Source: SZUA-287 sp036397975 (GTDB lineage Bacteria; Bacteroidota; Ignavibacteria; UBA10030; UBA6906). Taken from it: a stretch of DNA of 28,335 nucleotides. The DNA is taken from contig DASWHW010000194.1 of assembly GCA_036397975.1 (NCBI GenBank), positions 1-28,335 on the forward strand. The letters are read 5' to 3'. Below, one piece after another: positions 1-8,877 of this stretch. Numbering within the stretch: the first letter of the stretch is position 1; each line of letters opens with the position of its first letter. The notes beneath the pieces were generated by a model. That model made no database searches. It was given only the letters and a program-made list of their open reading frames with translations, and was not told where the DNA came from. The position numbers were made by a program, and so were the translations under genes.

Positions 1-414
1 GTCAACGTCGATTTCGAGCGACTCTTTATGGAAGGAGATTCAGCACAGGATGTTATGTTGAGGGACAATGATGTGATCACCATACCGCAGCGACGAAAGA
101 CAGTATATGTCTTCGGACAGGTTGCCACTCCCGGGCACATACCATTTTCGCCGAACCAGAATGTTGATTACTATCTTGAGAAAGCAGGTGGACTAACTGA
201 CAGAGCGCGCGACGGAGACATCAAGATTGTGAAAGCGAAAACGCGGCAATGGCTGTCTGAAGACCTCACGACAATCGAAGAAGGCGACTATGTATGGGTG
301 CCGAAAGAGATCGAAAGGCCGTTTGGTTACTACCTAAACATCGTCGGTCAGACCGCTGCAATTATTAGCGTTGGAATTAGCTTGGCACTTCTGGTAATCC
401 AGACAAAGAAGTAA
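1..414 (+). CDS. Polysaccharide export protein, SLBB domain (5' truncated)
   Basis: The reading frame is open from the first base of the window, so this is the C-terminal part of a longer protein. The visible 137 residues include a stretch DVITIPQRRKTVYVFGQV followed by PGHIPFSPNQNVDYYLEKAGG. This is the usual pattern of an SLBB beta-grasp domain in Wza/KpsD-type outer-membrane export proteins. The last 25 residues are hydrophobic (IVGQTAAIISVGISLALLVI) before a short basic end, so the protein probably ends in a membrane helix. Family knowledge: these proteins form the outer-membrane or periplasmic part of the capsule/EPS export channel and work with a Wzz/GumC partner, which lies at 1511. 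The N-terminal signal peptide and Poly_export domain are outside the window. The function is fairly sure; the exact subtype is not. Confidence 0.85.
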   Translation, partial: VNVDFERLFMEGDSAQDVMLRDNDVITIPQRRKTVYVFGQVATPGHIPFSPNQNVDYYLEKAGGLTDRARDGDIKIVKAKTRQWLSEDLTTIEEGDYVWVPKEIERPFGYYLNIVGQTAAIISVGISLALLVIQTKK

Positions 415-515
415 CGATGTAATCAGAATGACTCCTGAATAAAGAAAGAACAGTCTTCACTCACTTTGGGAAGTGTAGCTATAAGTACAGTGGGGCGGCA
501 TTAAAGGAGGTAAGA

Positions 516-1337
516 ATGGACGAGAGAATAAACCGAATAGCGACACTGGCAAATGTCTCAGCCAACGACGCAGAAGCGACCCGGGAGTACATTGACGGCG
601 CACCGCATATTAAACTCGCTTCCTTAAGAAAACTCTACTGCGAGTTGGTTGTCCAGGTTTTCGACAATGCAAAAAAGCATAAGAACACTCCCAAAGTCCT
701 CGATTTGGGCGCTGGTGAAGGGACGGTTACCCTGCCATTTCTGGAACTTGGCGCAAGAGCGGTGGCTGTTGATATTTCCAATAGTCAACTTGACGCGCTA
801 AGGACGAAGTGTCAATATTTTGGCGATAGGTTGGCAATCCGGTGTGAAGACATCAACGATACTCTAAGATACAAATCCGAGAAGTACGACATCATTGTTG
901 TTAATTGATTTTTGCATCATGTGCCGGACGACTTGGAGATGATTATAGAAGCTGTCAATTCTCAACCCCTCATGGCCAATTTTTCCCCTTCCAAGACCCG
1001 CTTCGATATGATTCCATTGGTAAGATCCACCATGACGTTTACTACAATGGCATATTTCTTGTGGCGCGTTTTCAACGGCGATTTGACAGGCGGGCTAAGT
1101 CGACGAATAAGACGGGCTCGTGGAATCTATCTTGAAGATTCCGTGCACGATAATGCTGAATACCATGTAACAAGAAACGGCGTTGACCAGGATATCATTC
1201 GCGGATTGCTAAAAGAGCAGTCGTTTGATTGCAATATTGTGTCCCATTTCAGCACTCAGAGTCGGTTTTTCCAACCCATATTCGCTGTATTAAGCATGGA
1301 AAATACGTTTGCCGTAGTACCCAGAAATGCATGTTAA
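516..1337 (+). pseudogene. Broken class I SAM-dependent methyltransferase
   Basis: The start ATG at 516 has an excellent ribosome-binding site (AAAGGAGG, 503-510). The first 130 residues carry a typical motif I, VLDLGAGEGTVTLPFLELG, and an acidic loop AVDIS. An in-frame TGA at 906-908 interrupts VVN-stop-FLHHVPDDL, exactly where related enzymes read N-S-F-L-H-H-V, so TCA to TGA is the simplest lesion. Downstream the coherent protein sequence moves to the +2 frame (GQFFPFQDPLRYDSIGKI, about 975-1027). It then returns to the first frame (TMTFTTMAYFLWRVFNG..., ending ...YLEDSVHDNAEYHVTRNGVDQD) after an apparent extra C near 1027/1028. That makes one nonsense change plus a 1-nt loss and a 1-nt gain. 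The full original protein would be about 273 residues. I call it a pseudogene; clustered assembly errors are the alternative. Confidence 0.8.
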
Positions 1338-1346
1338 CCTAAAACC

Positions 1347-1418
1347 GCCCAACAAGGCTGCTGACCTGACCGCTATTCCGCTTCGCTCCTTAGTGGCAGG
1401 TGAACTTCAACGATAGGT
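1347..1418 (+). other. attC-like imperfect palindrome (degenerate integron recombination site)
   Basis: Ten bases after the stop of the broken methyltransferase lies GCCCAAC (1347-1353), a perfect match to the attC inner core RYYYAAC. At 1412-1418 lies GATAGGT, which fits GTTRRRY except for one base. Between them ACCTGACCGCTA (1364-1375) pairs with TAGTGGCAGGT (1391-1401), leaving one extra A unpaired and a terminal region TTCCGCTTCGCTCCT. The 72-nt length, the two cores, the imperfect stem and the extrahelical base are the hallmarks of integron attC sites. The mutated GTT triplet suggests it is no longer a good substrate. No integrase gene is visible in the window. The identity is an inference from structure. 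Confidence 0.5.
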
Positions 1419-1510
1419 AAAACATTCAACGACAGAGATGCAAGCGGGACACAACATGAAGATTGAACTAAATGTGTGCGAATCGAGAAAATTTTGAGGC
1501 GTGACTGTCA

Positions 1511-2767
1511 ATGAACAAACCATCAGATAAGCTGGGTGCCGGGGACATTCAGCAAGATGTGAGCCCTGCGAACACATTGATTGAGGTCCTCACTATTGTA
1601 ACAAGATACCGGCGATTTATTTCGCGATTTGTATTACTAGTAACGGTGGGTACGACTATCGTGACGTTGCTGCTTCCTAAGTGGTACGCCTCCTCAGCCT
1701 CGGTATTCCCAGCCGAAAAGGCTGATCTTCTAGGTGGACTTGAAGGAATTTCTTCGCTCGCGAAGGCATTTTCCCCGGCGAAGGCTCTTACATCATTGAG
1801 CGGAAATCCTGAGACAGATAGATATCTGGCAATTCTCAAGAGTGGTACTGTGGTCGGTGCTGTTATTCAGAAGTTCGACCTGGTAAACGTCTACGGCGTT
1901 ACCTCGTATCCGGGCGAAAAGACTGCCAAGCTGTTACTAAGCAACACCGAGTTCACAGTCGAGGGCGAAGGAAATCTCACAATCACCGTTTATGATCGGG
2001 ATCCTCAGCGTGCGGCGGACATGGCAAACTACTTTGTTGAACTCTTGAACACAACGAATACGAAACTGCAGGCGCAAAATGCAAGGGGAAACCGGGAGTT
2101 TATTGAAGAGCGTTACAAGAAAAACCTGACTGATCTCGCCATGGCCGAGGATTCGCTGAAAGCTTTTCAGAAGCAATACGGGATCATTGCTCTTCCAGAG
2201 CAAACGGAGGCATCTATAAAAGCTGGTGCAGAGATCACCGGTCATCTCGCCCTGAAGGAGGTACAGGCCGGAGTGTTACGCCGCACGCTCGCCGAAAATA
2301 ACCCTTCGGTGCTCTCTGCACAGATTGAGATTGACGAACTCCGAAAGAAGATTGCTCAGATGAACAGTGGCAGCAGTTTTTCTGCAGGCAGGATGAGTAT
2401 CTTCGTTCCCTTCAGCAAAATCCCCGATCTTGGCACGGAATATATCCGGCGCTTCCGTGATGTTGAGATCCAGTACAAGATTCTTCAATTTATCACACCT
2501 TTGTATGAACAGGCGAAAGTAGAAGAGCGACGTCAAACGCCGTCGGTATTGGTGCTTGACAAAGCGTATCCGGCAGAACGAAAATCGAAACCGAAAGTGG
2601 CATTGTATGCGTTGATTGCGCTTGTGGCGTCTCTTCTCATATCATTCTTTGTAGTCTTCGCGATGGAATTGATCGAAAAACTCAAAGTGGGCTATCCGGA
2701 GCGATTTGCTTCCATTGTCTCTACGCTACGTTCAGATTGGCTGGGTCTTCGAGTTCGCCGCAAATAG
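1511..2767 (+). CDS. Wzz/GumC-type polysaccharide chain-length / co-polymerase protein
   Basis: 418-residue inner-membrane protein with the classic Wzz architecture. There is a first membrane helix at about residues 37-57 (FISRFVLLVTVGTTIVTLLLP) followed by WYASSASVFP. A long periplasmic, largely helical middle follows (about 130-300, with MNSGSSFS near 285). A proline-rich approach (TPSVLVLDKAYPAERKSKPK) leads to a second helix at about 365-390. Family knowledge: such proteins set polymer length with Wzy and contact the outer-membrane Wza-like channel. No cytoplasmic tyrosine-kinase domain is attached and none is encoded nearby. The ATG at 1511 has GAGG (1496-1499) in front of it. The gene starts the intact part of the cluster after the damaged methyltransferase. 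Confidence 0.9.
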   Translation: MNKPSDKLGAGDIQQDVSPANTLIEVLTIVTRYRRFISRFVLLVTVGTTIVTLLLPKWYASSASVFPAEKADLLGGLEGISSLAKAFSPAKALTSLSGNPETDRYLAILKSGTVVGAVIQKFDLVNVYGVTSYPGEKTAKLLLSNTEFTVEGEGNLTITVYDRDPQRAADMANYFVELLNTTNTKLQAQNARGNREFIEERYKKNLTDLAMAEDSLKAFQKQYGIIALPEQTEASIKAGAEITGHLALKEVQAGVLRRTLAENNPSVLSAQIEIDELRKKIAQMNSGSSFSAGRMSIFVPFSKIPDLGTEYIRRFRDVEIQYKILQFITPLYEQAKVEERRQTPSVLVLDKAYPAERKSKPKVALYALIALVASLLISFFVVFAMELIEKLKVGYPERFASIVSTLRSDWLGLRVRRK

Positions 2768-2912
2768 TCAAAGTTTTTCCGCCCTCGGGGTCGTTGATTG
2801 CGAGGTTATGCAGGCCACACCGTTGATGTACTCGATTAGCAGCAGGTTCTTAGGTGTAAGGAAGAGTCGTGGTCTGTACTCAAAATAGATATTCCTTAAG
2901 GTGGCGTTCGCG
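2768..2912. other. Intergenic gap between wzz-like and wzy-like genes
   Basis: About 145 bases between the TAG of the chain-length gene and the chosen start of the polymerase. I see no convincing gene, hairpin terminator or sigma-70 promoter here, only GGTGG (2900-2904), which fits as the ribosome-binding site of the next gene. Confidence 0.4.
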
Positions 2913-4181
2913 ATGAGCTGGGTATCTGTTGTTTGTTTTGGAATCTGCAGTGGGATAATCCTTACGACGTTGAACCGAGGCGCAGACCCATTGTCTCCAA
3001 CAAGAATATTTGCATTCATGTGGAGCATCGCCATTGCACTTACAGAACTTAAGTATAGTGCTTTCCAGCATGAGTGGAATGCCCAGAGCTGGATTTTGTT
3101 GCTTATTCCAATAGGATCTTTTCTTCTGGGAACTTTCGTTGCTTATGTTGTAAACCTCGAAAAGGATTTGGTCCCGATACATAAGATGCGAGTGCGGTTG
3201 AATGCGGAAAGAGTTCGAGAGAAGCAACTTTTTTGGTTAATCTGCCTTGTGACTACGGTGTACGCCATCTCATACCTTGCAAATTTCTTGATCAAAGGTT
3301 GGCTCCCAATTGAGGCGGCGGAAAAGCATGTTTCGAGGGTGGACTTCAACGTTACCGGCTTGTCCTTTTTGACGTACTTGGTCCCATCAATCATGTTCTT
3401 TGTTGTCTTGTATTTTCTCAAGGTTCAGGCGAAGAAAGGTAAAAAAGTGGTCCTTGCCATCCTTTTCCTGGTTGTTTTGGGGTCGTTCCTGCTTTTTGTC
3501 TCAAGATTTCAAATTATTATGATCATAATTATCTGCGTTACACTATTCTATTATTCAACTCAATACATCAGATTTCGGACTGGACTGACATTATTCCTGT
3601 TTGTAACCGGGTTTTTTTACTGGATTTCATCCATTCGTCTAAGTCATCTTGTGGCGACATATTTGCACACGGCTTCAAGAATGAGATTTTCAAAGGATTA
3701 TGCACTTTTCACCGAACCCTATATGTATTTCGTGATGAATCTCGAGAATTTTGGCCGATCAGTGAATTTGCTGGAAAGCCATACTTATGGATACTACACC
3801 TTTGACTTCATCACCGCAATGTCGGGGCTGAAGTATTGGGTTTATGACTATTTTCGCATGGAACGTCATCCATTTTTAATCAGTAGCTACAACACGTACA
3901 CATCGTTTTGGCCTTTCTATTCCGATTTTGGTGTCGTAGGTTTGGCTCTAATTCCACTAGTGCTCGGTTTGGGGATTGGTATGCTCTATTACCAAATGCG
4001 TATCAGGCCATCTACAAAAAACGTGACTGCTTATGGAGTCATGGTTTTTGTAATGTTCCTTTCCTTCTTCATTTTTCCTCTTTCGTGGCTTTGGTTTGAA
4101 TTGAACATGCTGGTAATATACCTAGGCTTGAGATGGACAATGATTCCTTGGAAGGAGCACGTCTTATCCAGCTCTCTCTAA
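2913..4181 (+). CDS. Wzy-type O-antigen / oligosaccharide repeat-unit polymerase
   Basis: About 422 residues and almost entirely hydrophobic, with roughly ten or more membrane segments: VVCFGICSGIILTTL at the start, WILLLIPIGSFLLGTFVAYV, then several more through the C-terminus. The profile fits the oligosaccharide repeat unit polymerase family, which joins undecaprenyl-linked repeat units in the periplasm. The loop with HTYGYYTFDF...YWVYDYFR (about 295-325) is the large periplasmic loop expected before the last helices. I prefer ATG 2913, which has GGTGG (2900-2904) at good spacing; a GTG at 2901 would add four residues. Its place between Wzz and Wzx supports the call. Wzy sequences diverge strongly, so the family is likely but the linkage made cannot be told. 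The gene is visibly A/T-rich, as is usual for serotype-specific polymerases. Confidence 0.8.
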   Translation: MSWVSVVCFGICSGIILTTLNRGADPLSPTRIFAFMWSIAIALTELKYSAFQHEWNAQSWILLLIPIGSFLLGTFVAYVVNLEKDLVPIHKMRVRLNAERVREKQLFWLICLVTTVYAISYLANFLIKGWLPIEAAEKHVSRVDFNVTGLSFLTYLVPSIMFFVVLYFLKVQAKKGKKVVLAILFLVVLGSFLLFVSRFQIIMIIIICVTLFYYSTQYIRFRTGLTLFLFVTGFFYWISSIRLSHLVATYLHTASRMRFSKDYALFTEPYMYFVMNLENFGRSVNLLESHTYGYYTFDFITAMSGLKYWVYDYFRMERHPFLISSYNTYTSFWPFYSDFGVVGLALIPLVLGLGIGMLYYQMRIRPSTKNVTAYGVMVFVMFLSFFIFPLSWLWFELNMLVIYLGLRWTMIPWKEHVLSSSL

Positions 4182-4251
4182 TGATATCCACTCTTAAATT
4201 GCAACCTACTTTTTGCGAGTTCCACCCCTTTGTAAACCCACAAGGGTATGA

Positions 4252-5697
4252 ATGAGTATTGCGACAGGAAAGAATCTGACAAGAAACTTCACCGTAATGT
4301 TTATGGGAAATGTTCTTGGTCAACTATTCTTCTTTTTCGCTCTGGCTCGACTTGCACGAGTTTTAGGTCTAGCAGAGTTTGGAGCGTGGAATTTTGCACA
4401 AGTTTGCATGTTGTACCTTTTTCGGGCAAGCGAGTTTGGATTGGAGACTGTCGCAATACGAGAGACGTCGAAAGAACCAGCCTCGACTGGAATGTGGATC
4501 GCAACCGTTATCTCGTTAAGGTTTGTTCTCGGCACAATTTGTTTCGGCGTCTTGGTTATTGTGGCAGCTGCCGACTTGCTTCCGATCGGGACATCCACCT
4601 TGACCTTAATTTCTTCGCTAACGGTCTTTTCGATGGCGTTTATGTTGGAATGGATATTTGAAGCGCAACAAAAAGCAGGGCTTATCAGCGTTGCGCGGAC
4701 ATTAAAGGGTGTTCTCTTTTTCTTGGGGGTAATAATGTTGGTGTCGGCCAGTGGAGATGCTGAGGTGGCAATGTATCTCTATGTTGGGAGTCTTACGATA
4801 CCAGTGGTTATCGTTGCTGCGATTGTTTTCAAGCTTTTTGGATTTGAATGGTCTTCCTTATCTATGAGCAGATTAATGGCGACTCTTAAGAAAGCAGGTC
4901 CGATTGGAATCGCAAGCATGCTCTCACAGTATTCGATGTTTGCATCGACGATGGTTGTGGCGTACCTGCTGACAAATACAGAGTTGGGGTATTTCACAGC
5001 TGCACACAGGATTGTTATCTTCCTCTGGGCATACGTTATCCTGAATTTGAACAGAACTCTCTTGCCCCAACTTTCGACAAGTTTTCACCAATCCCACTCG
5101 GAATACCGGCGATTTGTGCTGAAGACATTTCGATTGGCGGCTCTTGTAGTTGTTCCAATCGGACTTGCGGGTACTTTGAGTTCAAAAGAAATTATTACTT
5201 TTCTCTATTCTGATCGATACGAAGCATCTGGGATTGTTTTTGGGATTCTTTTGTGGGGTTTTGTTTTTGCAACGATTCGTTCCATTCTTGAAATAGCCCT
5301 GGTTGCATCGGATGGGCAACGACAATATTTGAGAGGAATGGTCTTTTTGTCGATTCTTTATACTGTTTTGGCACCGACTCTTACCCTTCAATTTGGAATT
5401 GTAGGTGCTGCTTGTGCCGTGTTGGTTTCCGAGTTCAGTTACTTTACTTTTTTGATACTTAGTTGCCCTTTTACGAAGCCCGAGTTTCTGCTAAAGAGCT
5501 CGTGGAAACCTCTGCTGGCTGGAATAGTTGCTCTGGTTTCATTGATTCCATTTCCAGAACTCCACTTTGTGTTTCGCGTATTGATAAGTATGGTTGTTTT
5601 TGTCGGTTTTGTTACTGGATTTAAAGGGGTAACTGTCAACGATTTTGAGTTGCTCAGGTCGACCTTTCGACGAGATAGCATTAGACCAACCATCTGA
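4252..5697 (+). CDS. Wzx-type polysaccharide flippase
   Basis: 481-residue integral membrane protein with about 12-14 hydrophobic segments. It starts with the family-typical NLTRNFTVMFMGNVLGQLFFFFALARLARVLGLAEFGAWNFA and has an internal repeat of the same kind near residue 210 (AGPIGIASMLSQYSMFASTMVVAYLLTN). Family knowledge: MOP/PST exporters flip undecaprenyl-diphosphate-linked repeat units across the inner membrane. ATG 4252 is preceded by AAGGG (4241-4245); an overlapping ATG at 4248 opens a different, meaningless frame. It sits 70 nt after the polymerase in the same orientation and has the same A/T-rich composition, so the two probably travelled together. A second flippase lies at 22501. 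Confidence 0.9.
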   Translation: MSIATGKNLTRNFTVMFMGNVLGQLFFFFALARLARVLGLAEFGAWNFAQVCMLYLFRASEFGLETVAIRETSKEPASTGMWIATVISLRFVLGTICFGVLVIVAAADLLPIGTSTLTLISSLTVFSMAFMLEWIFEAQQKAGLISVARTLKGVLFFLGVIMLVSASGDAEVAMYLYVGSLTIPVVIVAAIVFKLFGFEWSSLSMSRLMATLKKAGPIGIASMLSQYSMFASTMVVAYLLTNTELGYFTAAHRIVIFLWAYVILNLNRTLLPQLSTSFHQSHSEYRRFVLKTFRLAALVVVPIGLAGTLSSKEIITFLYSDRYEASGIVFGILLWGFVFATIRSILEIALVASDGQRQYLRGMVFLSILYTVLAPTLTLQFGIVGAACAVLVSEFSYFTFLILSCPFTKPEFLLKSSWKPLLAGIVALVSLIPFPELHFVFRVLISMVVFVGFVTGFKGVTVNDFELLRSTFRRDSIRPTI

Positions 5698-5774
5698 TCA
5701 AACGGGTTTTGAGACCTGGACACACGGGACATTGAAAGTCGTTGCTCTTAAAGAATGCAAGAGCGTTTAGGGTA

Positions 5775-6977
5775 ATGATCTCAAGAACAAAGATAATTCA
5801 TATTACATCAAAGATTGGTAAAAACTCGACAGGTTTGGGTGCATTGACCCTTGATCTGACTCAATCCCAGCTTGCTCTTGGGCTTAATGCAGAGATCTGG
5901 TGTCCGGGAAATAAGATTGACCTTCGATGGGCATCCGAGTCTTCGGGTATTCGGCCTGAGAAGATCAGAGTTTTTCCTGAAGCACGGATTGGGCTACCCG
6001 GCTTCAGTTTCAGAATGGAGAGAGATGCAGCATTTGTCGATGGCCCCAAAAAGGCAATCGTCCATCAACACGGGGTGTGGAGTGGAGTGTCACGAGTTAC
6101 TAACATACTGCGAAGAGTACACAATTCATTTACAGTCATTGGAGTGCAAGGATCATTGAGTCACTGGGCTTTGGGGAAGTCACAATGGAAGAAGAGGATT
6201 GCACTTGCCTTGTACGAGCGTCACAACCTCCATAGTGCGTCCTGTTTGCATGCCGTGGGCGAAAACGAAATAAGCGACTACCGTGACTTTGGATTATCCA
6301 ATCCAATCGCAATGATTCCAAATGGTGTTTCATCTGATTGGCTGAATAGCGATGGGGATGGCGGAGCATTCCGAACCAGATTTGGAATTCAGCCTGATAA
6401 ACGAGTTTTGCTATTCTTGTCGCGTGTCACTCCTAAGAAGGGGCTGTTGATGTTGCTAGAGGTGATGGACAAGATTCGCAAGCAAATGCAAGATTGGCAG
6501 TTGGTTATTGCGGGAGCCGATGAGTTTGGACACCAGGCTGAGCTCGAAAGCTTGATTGTGGAAAAAGGATTAACAGAGTTGGTTATCTTCGTAGGACCTC
6601 TGTTCAACAAAGAAAAACGCGACGCCTACGCAGCAGCGGATTGTTTTATCCTTCCTTCCTACAGTGAAGGGGCGCCACTTGTCATTCTCGAGGCACTTGC
6701 CTCGGGCGTCCCTGTCGTTACAACAAAAGCATCGCCTTGGCAGGAGTTGGAAACCTACAGATGTGGTTGGTGGACTGGCGTTTCTGACGTAGCTTTAGCA
6801 GAGGCACTCAAGGAAGCAGTTAGCTGTTCTAGGTTGGATCTGGAACAAATGGGCAGGCGAGGGAAAGAGCTAGTCTGTGCTAAATACACGTGGGAAAAAT
6901 CTGCGCGCATGACCAAAAAGCTCTACGAGTGGTTGCTGGGACGGGCCGACAAGCCGGAATTCATGATAATAGACTAA
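5775..6977 (+). CDS. Glycosyltransferase, GT4 family
   Basis: About 400 residues with the GT-B fold of the GT4 family. The N-terminal lobe starts KIIHITSKIGKNSTGLGALT and contains HQHGVWSG. The linker IPNGV begins the C-terminal lobe, which holds LLFLSRVTPKKGLLMLLEV and the E-x7-E donor-binding motif EGAPLVILEALASGVPVVTT (about 298-317). These enzymes are retaining transferases that use nucleotide sugars to extend a lipid-linked oligosaccharide at the cytoplasmic face of the membrane. The start is uncertain: ATG 5775 gives a normal N-terminus, but the AGGG in front of it (5769-5772) is very close; a TTG at 5742 would add 11 non-conserved residues. Sugar specificity cannot be read from the sequence. 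Confidence 0.88.
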   Translation: MISRTKIIHITSKIGKNSTGLGALTLDLTQSQLALGLNAEIWCPGNKIDLRWASESSGIRPEKIRVFPEARIGLPGFSFRMERDAAFVDGPKKAIVHQHGVWSGVSRVTNILRRVHNSFTVIGVQGSLSHWALGKSQWKKRIALALYERHNLHSASCLHAVGENEISDYRDFGLSNPIAMIPNGVSSDWLNSDGDGGAFRTRFGIQPDKRVLLFLSRVTPKKGLLMLLEVMDKIRKQMQDWQLVIAGADEFGHQAELESLIVEKGLTELVIFVGPLFNKEKRDAYAAADCFILPSYSEGAPLVILEALASGVPVVTTKASPWQELETYRCGWWTGVSDVALAEALKEAVSCSRLDLEQMGRRGKELVCAKYTWEKSARMTKKLYEWLLGRADKPEFMIID

Positions 6978-7019
6978 CAGGAATGTTAACTCTTAGTTTA
7001 GTCCCTCAAACAAAAAAGA

Positions 7020-8018
7020 ATGTCAAATGAGAAGGTAAACAACGTGAATCCAATTGTATACATAGACCGATTAGATCTGAAGCCTGATGGGCGGCAATTT
7101 GACGCCGCCGCACATGCTATTGAGCTTGGGCCGGCAGTACACGCTGCTCGAGCGGTATTCATCAAGCCAAACCTCACATATCCTTACTACAAAAAGGGAG
7201 TGACGACGCGCGCTGAGTCTGTAGAGGAAATTGTGAAGATGCTGCTAAGAATAAATCGCAAACTAAAAATCTTTGTAGGAGAAGGTGAGGGGGGATATAA
7301 CAGCTTCTCAATGTCAAAAGCAATGTCGGATATGGGCTTCGACGATATTGCCGTGCGACATTCGAACGTCGAAATTGTAAACCTCTCATCAATTCCGACA
7401 AAGTCTATTGAGATCAAAACACAAAAAGGGCCTTATAGACTTGACCTTCCTGAAATGTTCTTCAAAGAGGTTGACTTTTCGATCAGCGTACCGTTGCCGA
7501 AAATTCACTGTATAACTAAGGTAACGCTTTCTTATAAGAACCAATGGGGATGCCTGCCCGATGTGATGCGTCTAAAAAATCACTATATGTTCTCACATCT
7601 CATCTCGAACATTGCCTCCTTACTGAAATTTAAGTACGCATTCCTTGATGGCAAATATGGGCTGGATGTCAATGGACCGATGGATGGAGACCCGGTTGAA
7701 GTGAACTGGTTTGTGGCCTCCAATTCTCTGGGTGCCTTTGACATGGTTGTTTCTGAGATGATGGGTTTTGACTGGAAACAGGTTCGCCACTTGAAAACTT
7801 CTGCTAAGTATGGAGATATGCCAAACCGCGAAACAGTGCAGATAATTGGCGACATCAATTTGCTCAAAAGGAAGTTCACATTGAGAAGGAGCATTTGGAA
7901 TTATCCGGCTCTGGCGGGGTTTCAGTCCAAAAACCTGACGCAGCTGTTCTATTTCTCGAGGTGGGCGAAGTTTCTTCACGATGTGATGTATACGTTTAGA
8001 GAAAGACCAATCCAGTAG
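7020..8018 (+). CDS. DUF362 domain-containing protein
   Basis: 332 residues. The sequence pattern RAVFIKPNLTYPYYKKGVTTRAE, KIFVGEGEGGYNSFSMSKAM, VDFSISVPLPKIHCITKVTLSYKNQWGCLP is what the DUF362 family shows. The family is of unknown biochemical role and is sometimes joined to ferredoxin domains. No 4Fe-4S cysteine cluster is present here, so this is the stand-alone form. There is no signal peptide or clear membrane helix, which suggests a cytoplasmic protein. It lies between a GT4 transferase and a methyltransferase in the polysaccharide cluster, so a role in modifying or handling the repeat unit is plausible but unproven. No strong ribosome-binding site is seen before ATG 7020. Confidence 0.75.
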   Translation: MSNEKVNNVNPIVYIDRLDLKPDGRQFDAAAHAIELGPAVHAARAVFIKPNLTYPYYKKGVTTRAESVEEIVKMLLRINRKLKIFVGEGEGGYNSFSMSKAMSDMGFDDIAVRHSNVEIVNLSSIPTKSIEIKTQKGPYRLDLPEMFFKEVDFSISVPLPKIHCITKVTLSYKNQWGCLPDVMRLKNHYMFSHLISNIASLLKFKYAFLDGKYGLDVNGPMDGDPVEVNWFVASNSLGAFDMVVSEMMGFDWKQVRHLKTSAKYGDMPNRETVQIIGDINLLKRKFTLRRSIWNYPALAGFQSKNLTQLFYFSRWAKFLHDVMYTFRERPIQ

Positions 8019-8088
8019 GACGAGTCTTGGAGTTCTGCTCACGGGGGGGATCAGTAATCAAAAACCACAAATAAGGAACCGCTACAAA

Positions 8089-8877
8089 ATGGTAGATCAA
8101 AACGAACTCGAACGTGAGGAGAAATTCTGGGATGAAATTGGGGTGCAGTGGATCCGTAATCTGAAGAAAGAAGACCTCATAGTCCAAGGTCCTAGAGAGT
8201 TCCTTTCCGGCTCAGCTGTCGCGTTTGACGATCTTCTGGAACAGATGGGTGATATTCAAGGAAAACAGGTTCTGGACTACGGGTGTGGTTCTGGATGGCT
8301 GTCGACTTTCCTGGCACAAAAGGGTGCACACGTCAAAGGATTTGATATATCCTCGAAGCTTGTTCAGTTAGGAATGAAGCGCGCTTCAATAAATGGAGTT
8401 GCAGACAGAGTTGCTCTTCACAAGATGATCGCAGAGAAATTGGATTACCCTGATGGCTTTTTTGACTTGGTTGTCGGAATCTCCATTCTTCATCATATTA
8501 GCTTGGAAGAGGGGGGAAAGGAACTACATCGTGTTATGAAACCGGGAGGAAGTGCCTTTTTTATCGAACCGCTCGGTGAAAGCAGATTACTCAATTGGGT
8601 CAGGAGCCGGTTGTTTAGGGTACATCATGGTCATGTTCGCACGGTTGACGCTGAGCATCCTCTTACGTATTCAGATATCAATTCAATAGGGTCACTGTTT
8701 AGCCAGACGAAATTCAGAGAATTCCAGCTTTTGGAGATGATTGCGCGCGTTACAGGTGATGGCATTACGCGAGCACTCCGGCTCGACAAGATCGATCGAG
8801 CAATCGTATCTACCTTTCCAGTTTTTCGTAAGTACTGTCGGCTCGTTGTGATCCGATATATAAAGTCGGGCATATGA
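8089..8877 (+). CDS. Class I SAM-dependent methyltransferase
   Basis: 262 residues. Motif I is VLDYGCGSGW (61-70), followed by GAHVKGFDIS with the ribose-binding acidic position and FDLVVGISILHHISLEEGGKELHRVMKPGG as motifs IV-VI. This is the Methyltransf_11/25 type that acts on small molecules or sugars; the target is probably a sugar of the surface polysaccharide, given the neighbours. ATG 8089 has AAGGAA about ten bases upstream. The stop overlaps the start of the next gene as ATGA (8874-8877), which implies translational coupling to the bi-domain oxidoreductase. Unlike the methyltransferase at 516, this one is intact. Confidence 0.88.
   Translation: MVDQNELEREEKFWDEIGVQWIRNLKKEDLIVQGPREFLSGSAVAFDDLLEQMGDIQGKQVLDYGCGSGWLSTFLAQKGAHVKGFDISSKLVQLGMKRASINGVADRVALHKMIAEKLDYPDGFFDLVVGISILHHISLEEGGKELHRVMKPGGSAFFIEPLGESRLLNWVRSRLFRVHHGHVRTVDAEHPLTYSDINSIGSLFSQTKFREFQLLEMIARVTGDGITRALRLDKIDRAIVSTFPVFRKYCRLVVIRYIKSGI

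Noticed and set aside
415..515. Promoter before the broken methyltransferase (TATAAG-like and a CACTT/AAGTG inverted repeat)
   Set aside because: The hexamers and spacing are too weak to support a call, and the inverted repeat is only 5 bp.
906..908. TGA read as selenocysteine or as a sense codon in the methyltransferase
   Set aside because: Other genes here end at TGA (for example wecB and the GT4 at 11048), relatives have Ser at this place, and two further frame lesions follow in the same gene.
905..1135. Separate small gene in the +2 frame
   Set aside because: Its middle part is simply the methyltransferase continued in a shifted frame; it has no start signal of its own.
2706..2888. Small ORF between the chain-length and polymerase genes
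   Set aside because: No ribosome-binding site, overlaps the end of the chain-length gene and has no recognisable composition or motif.
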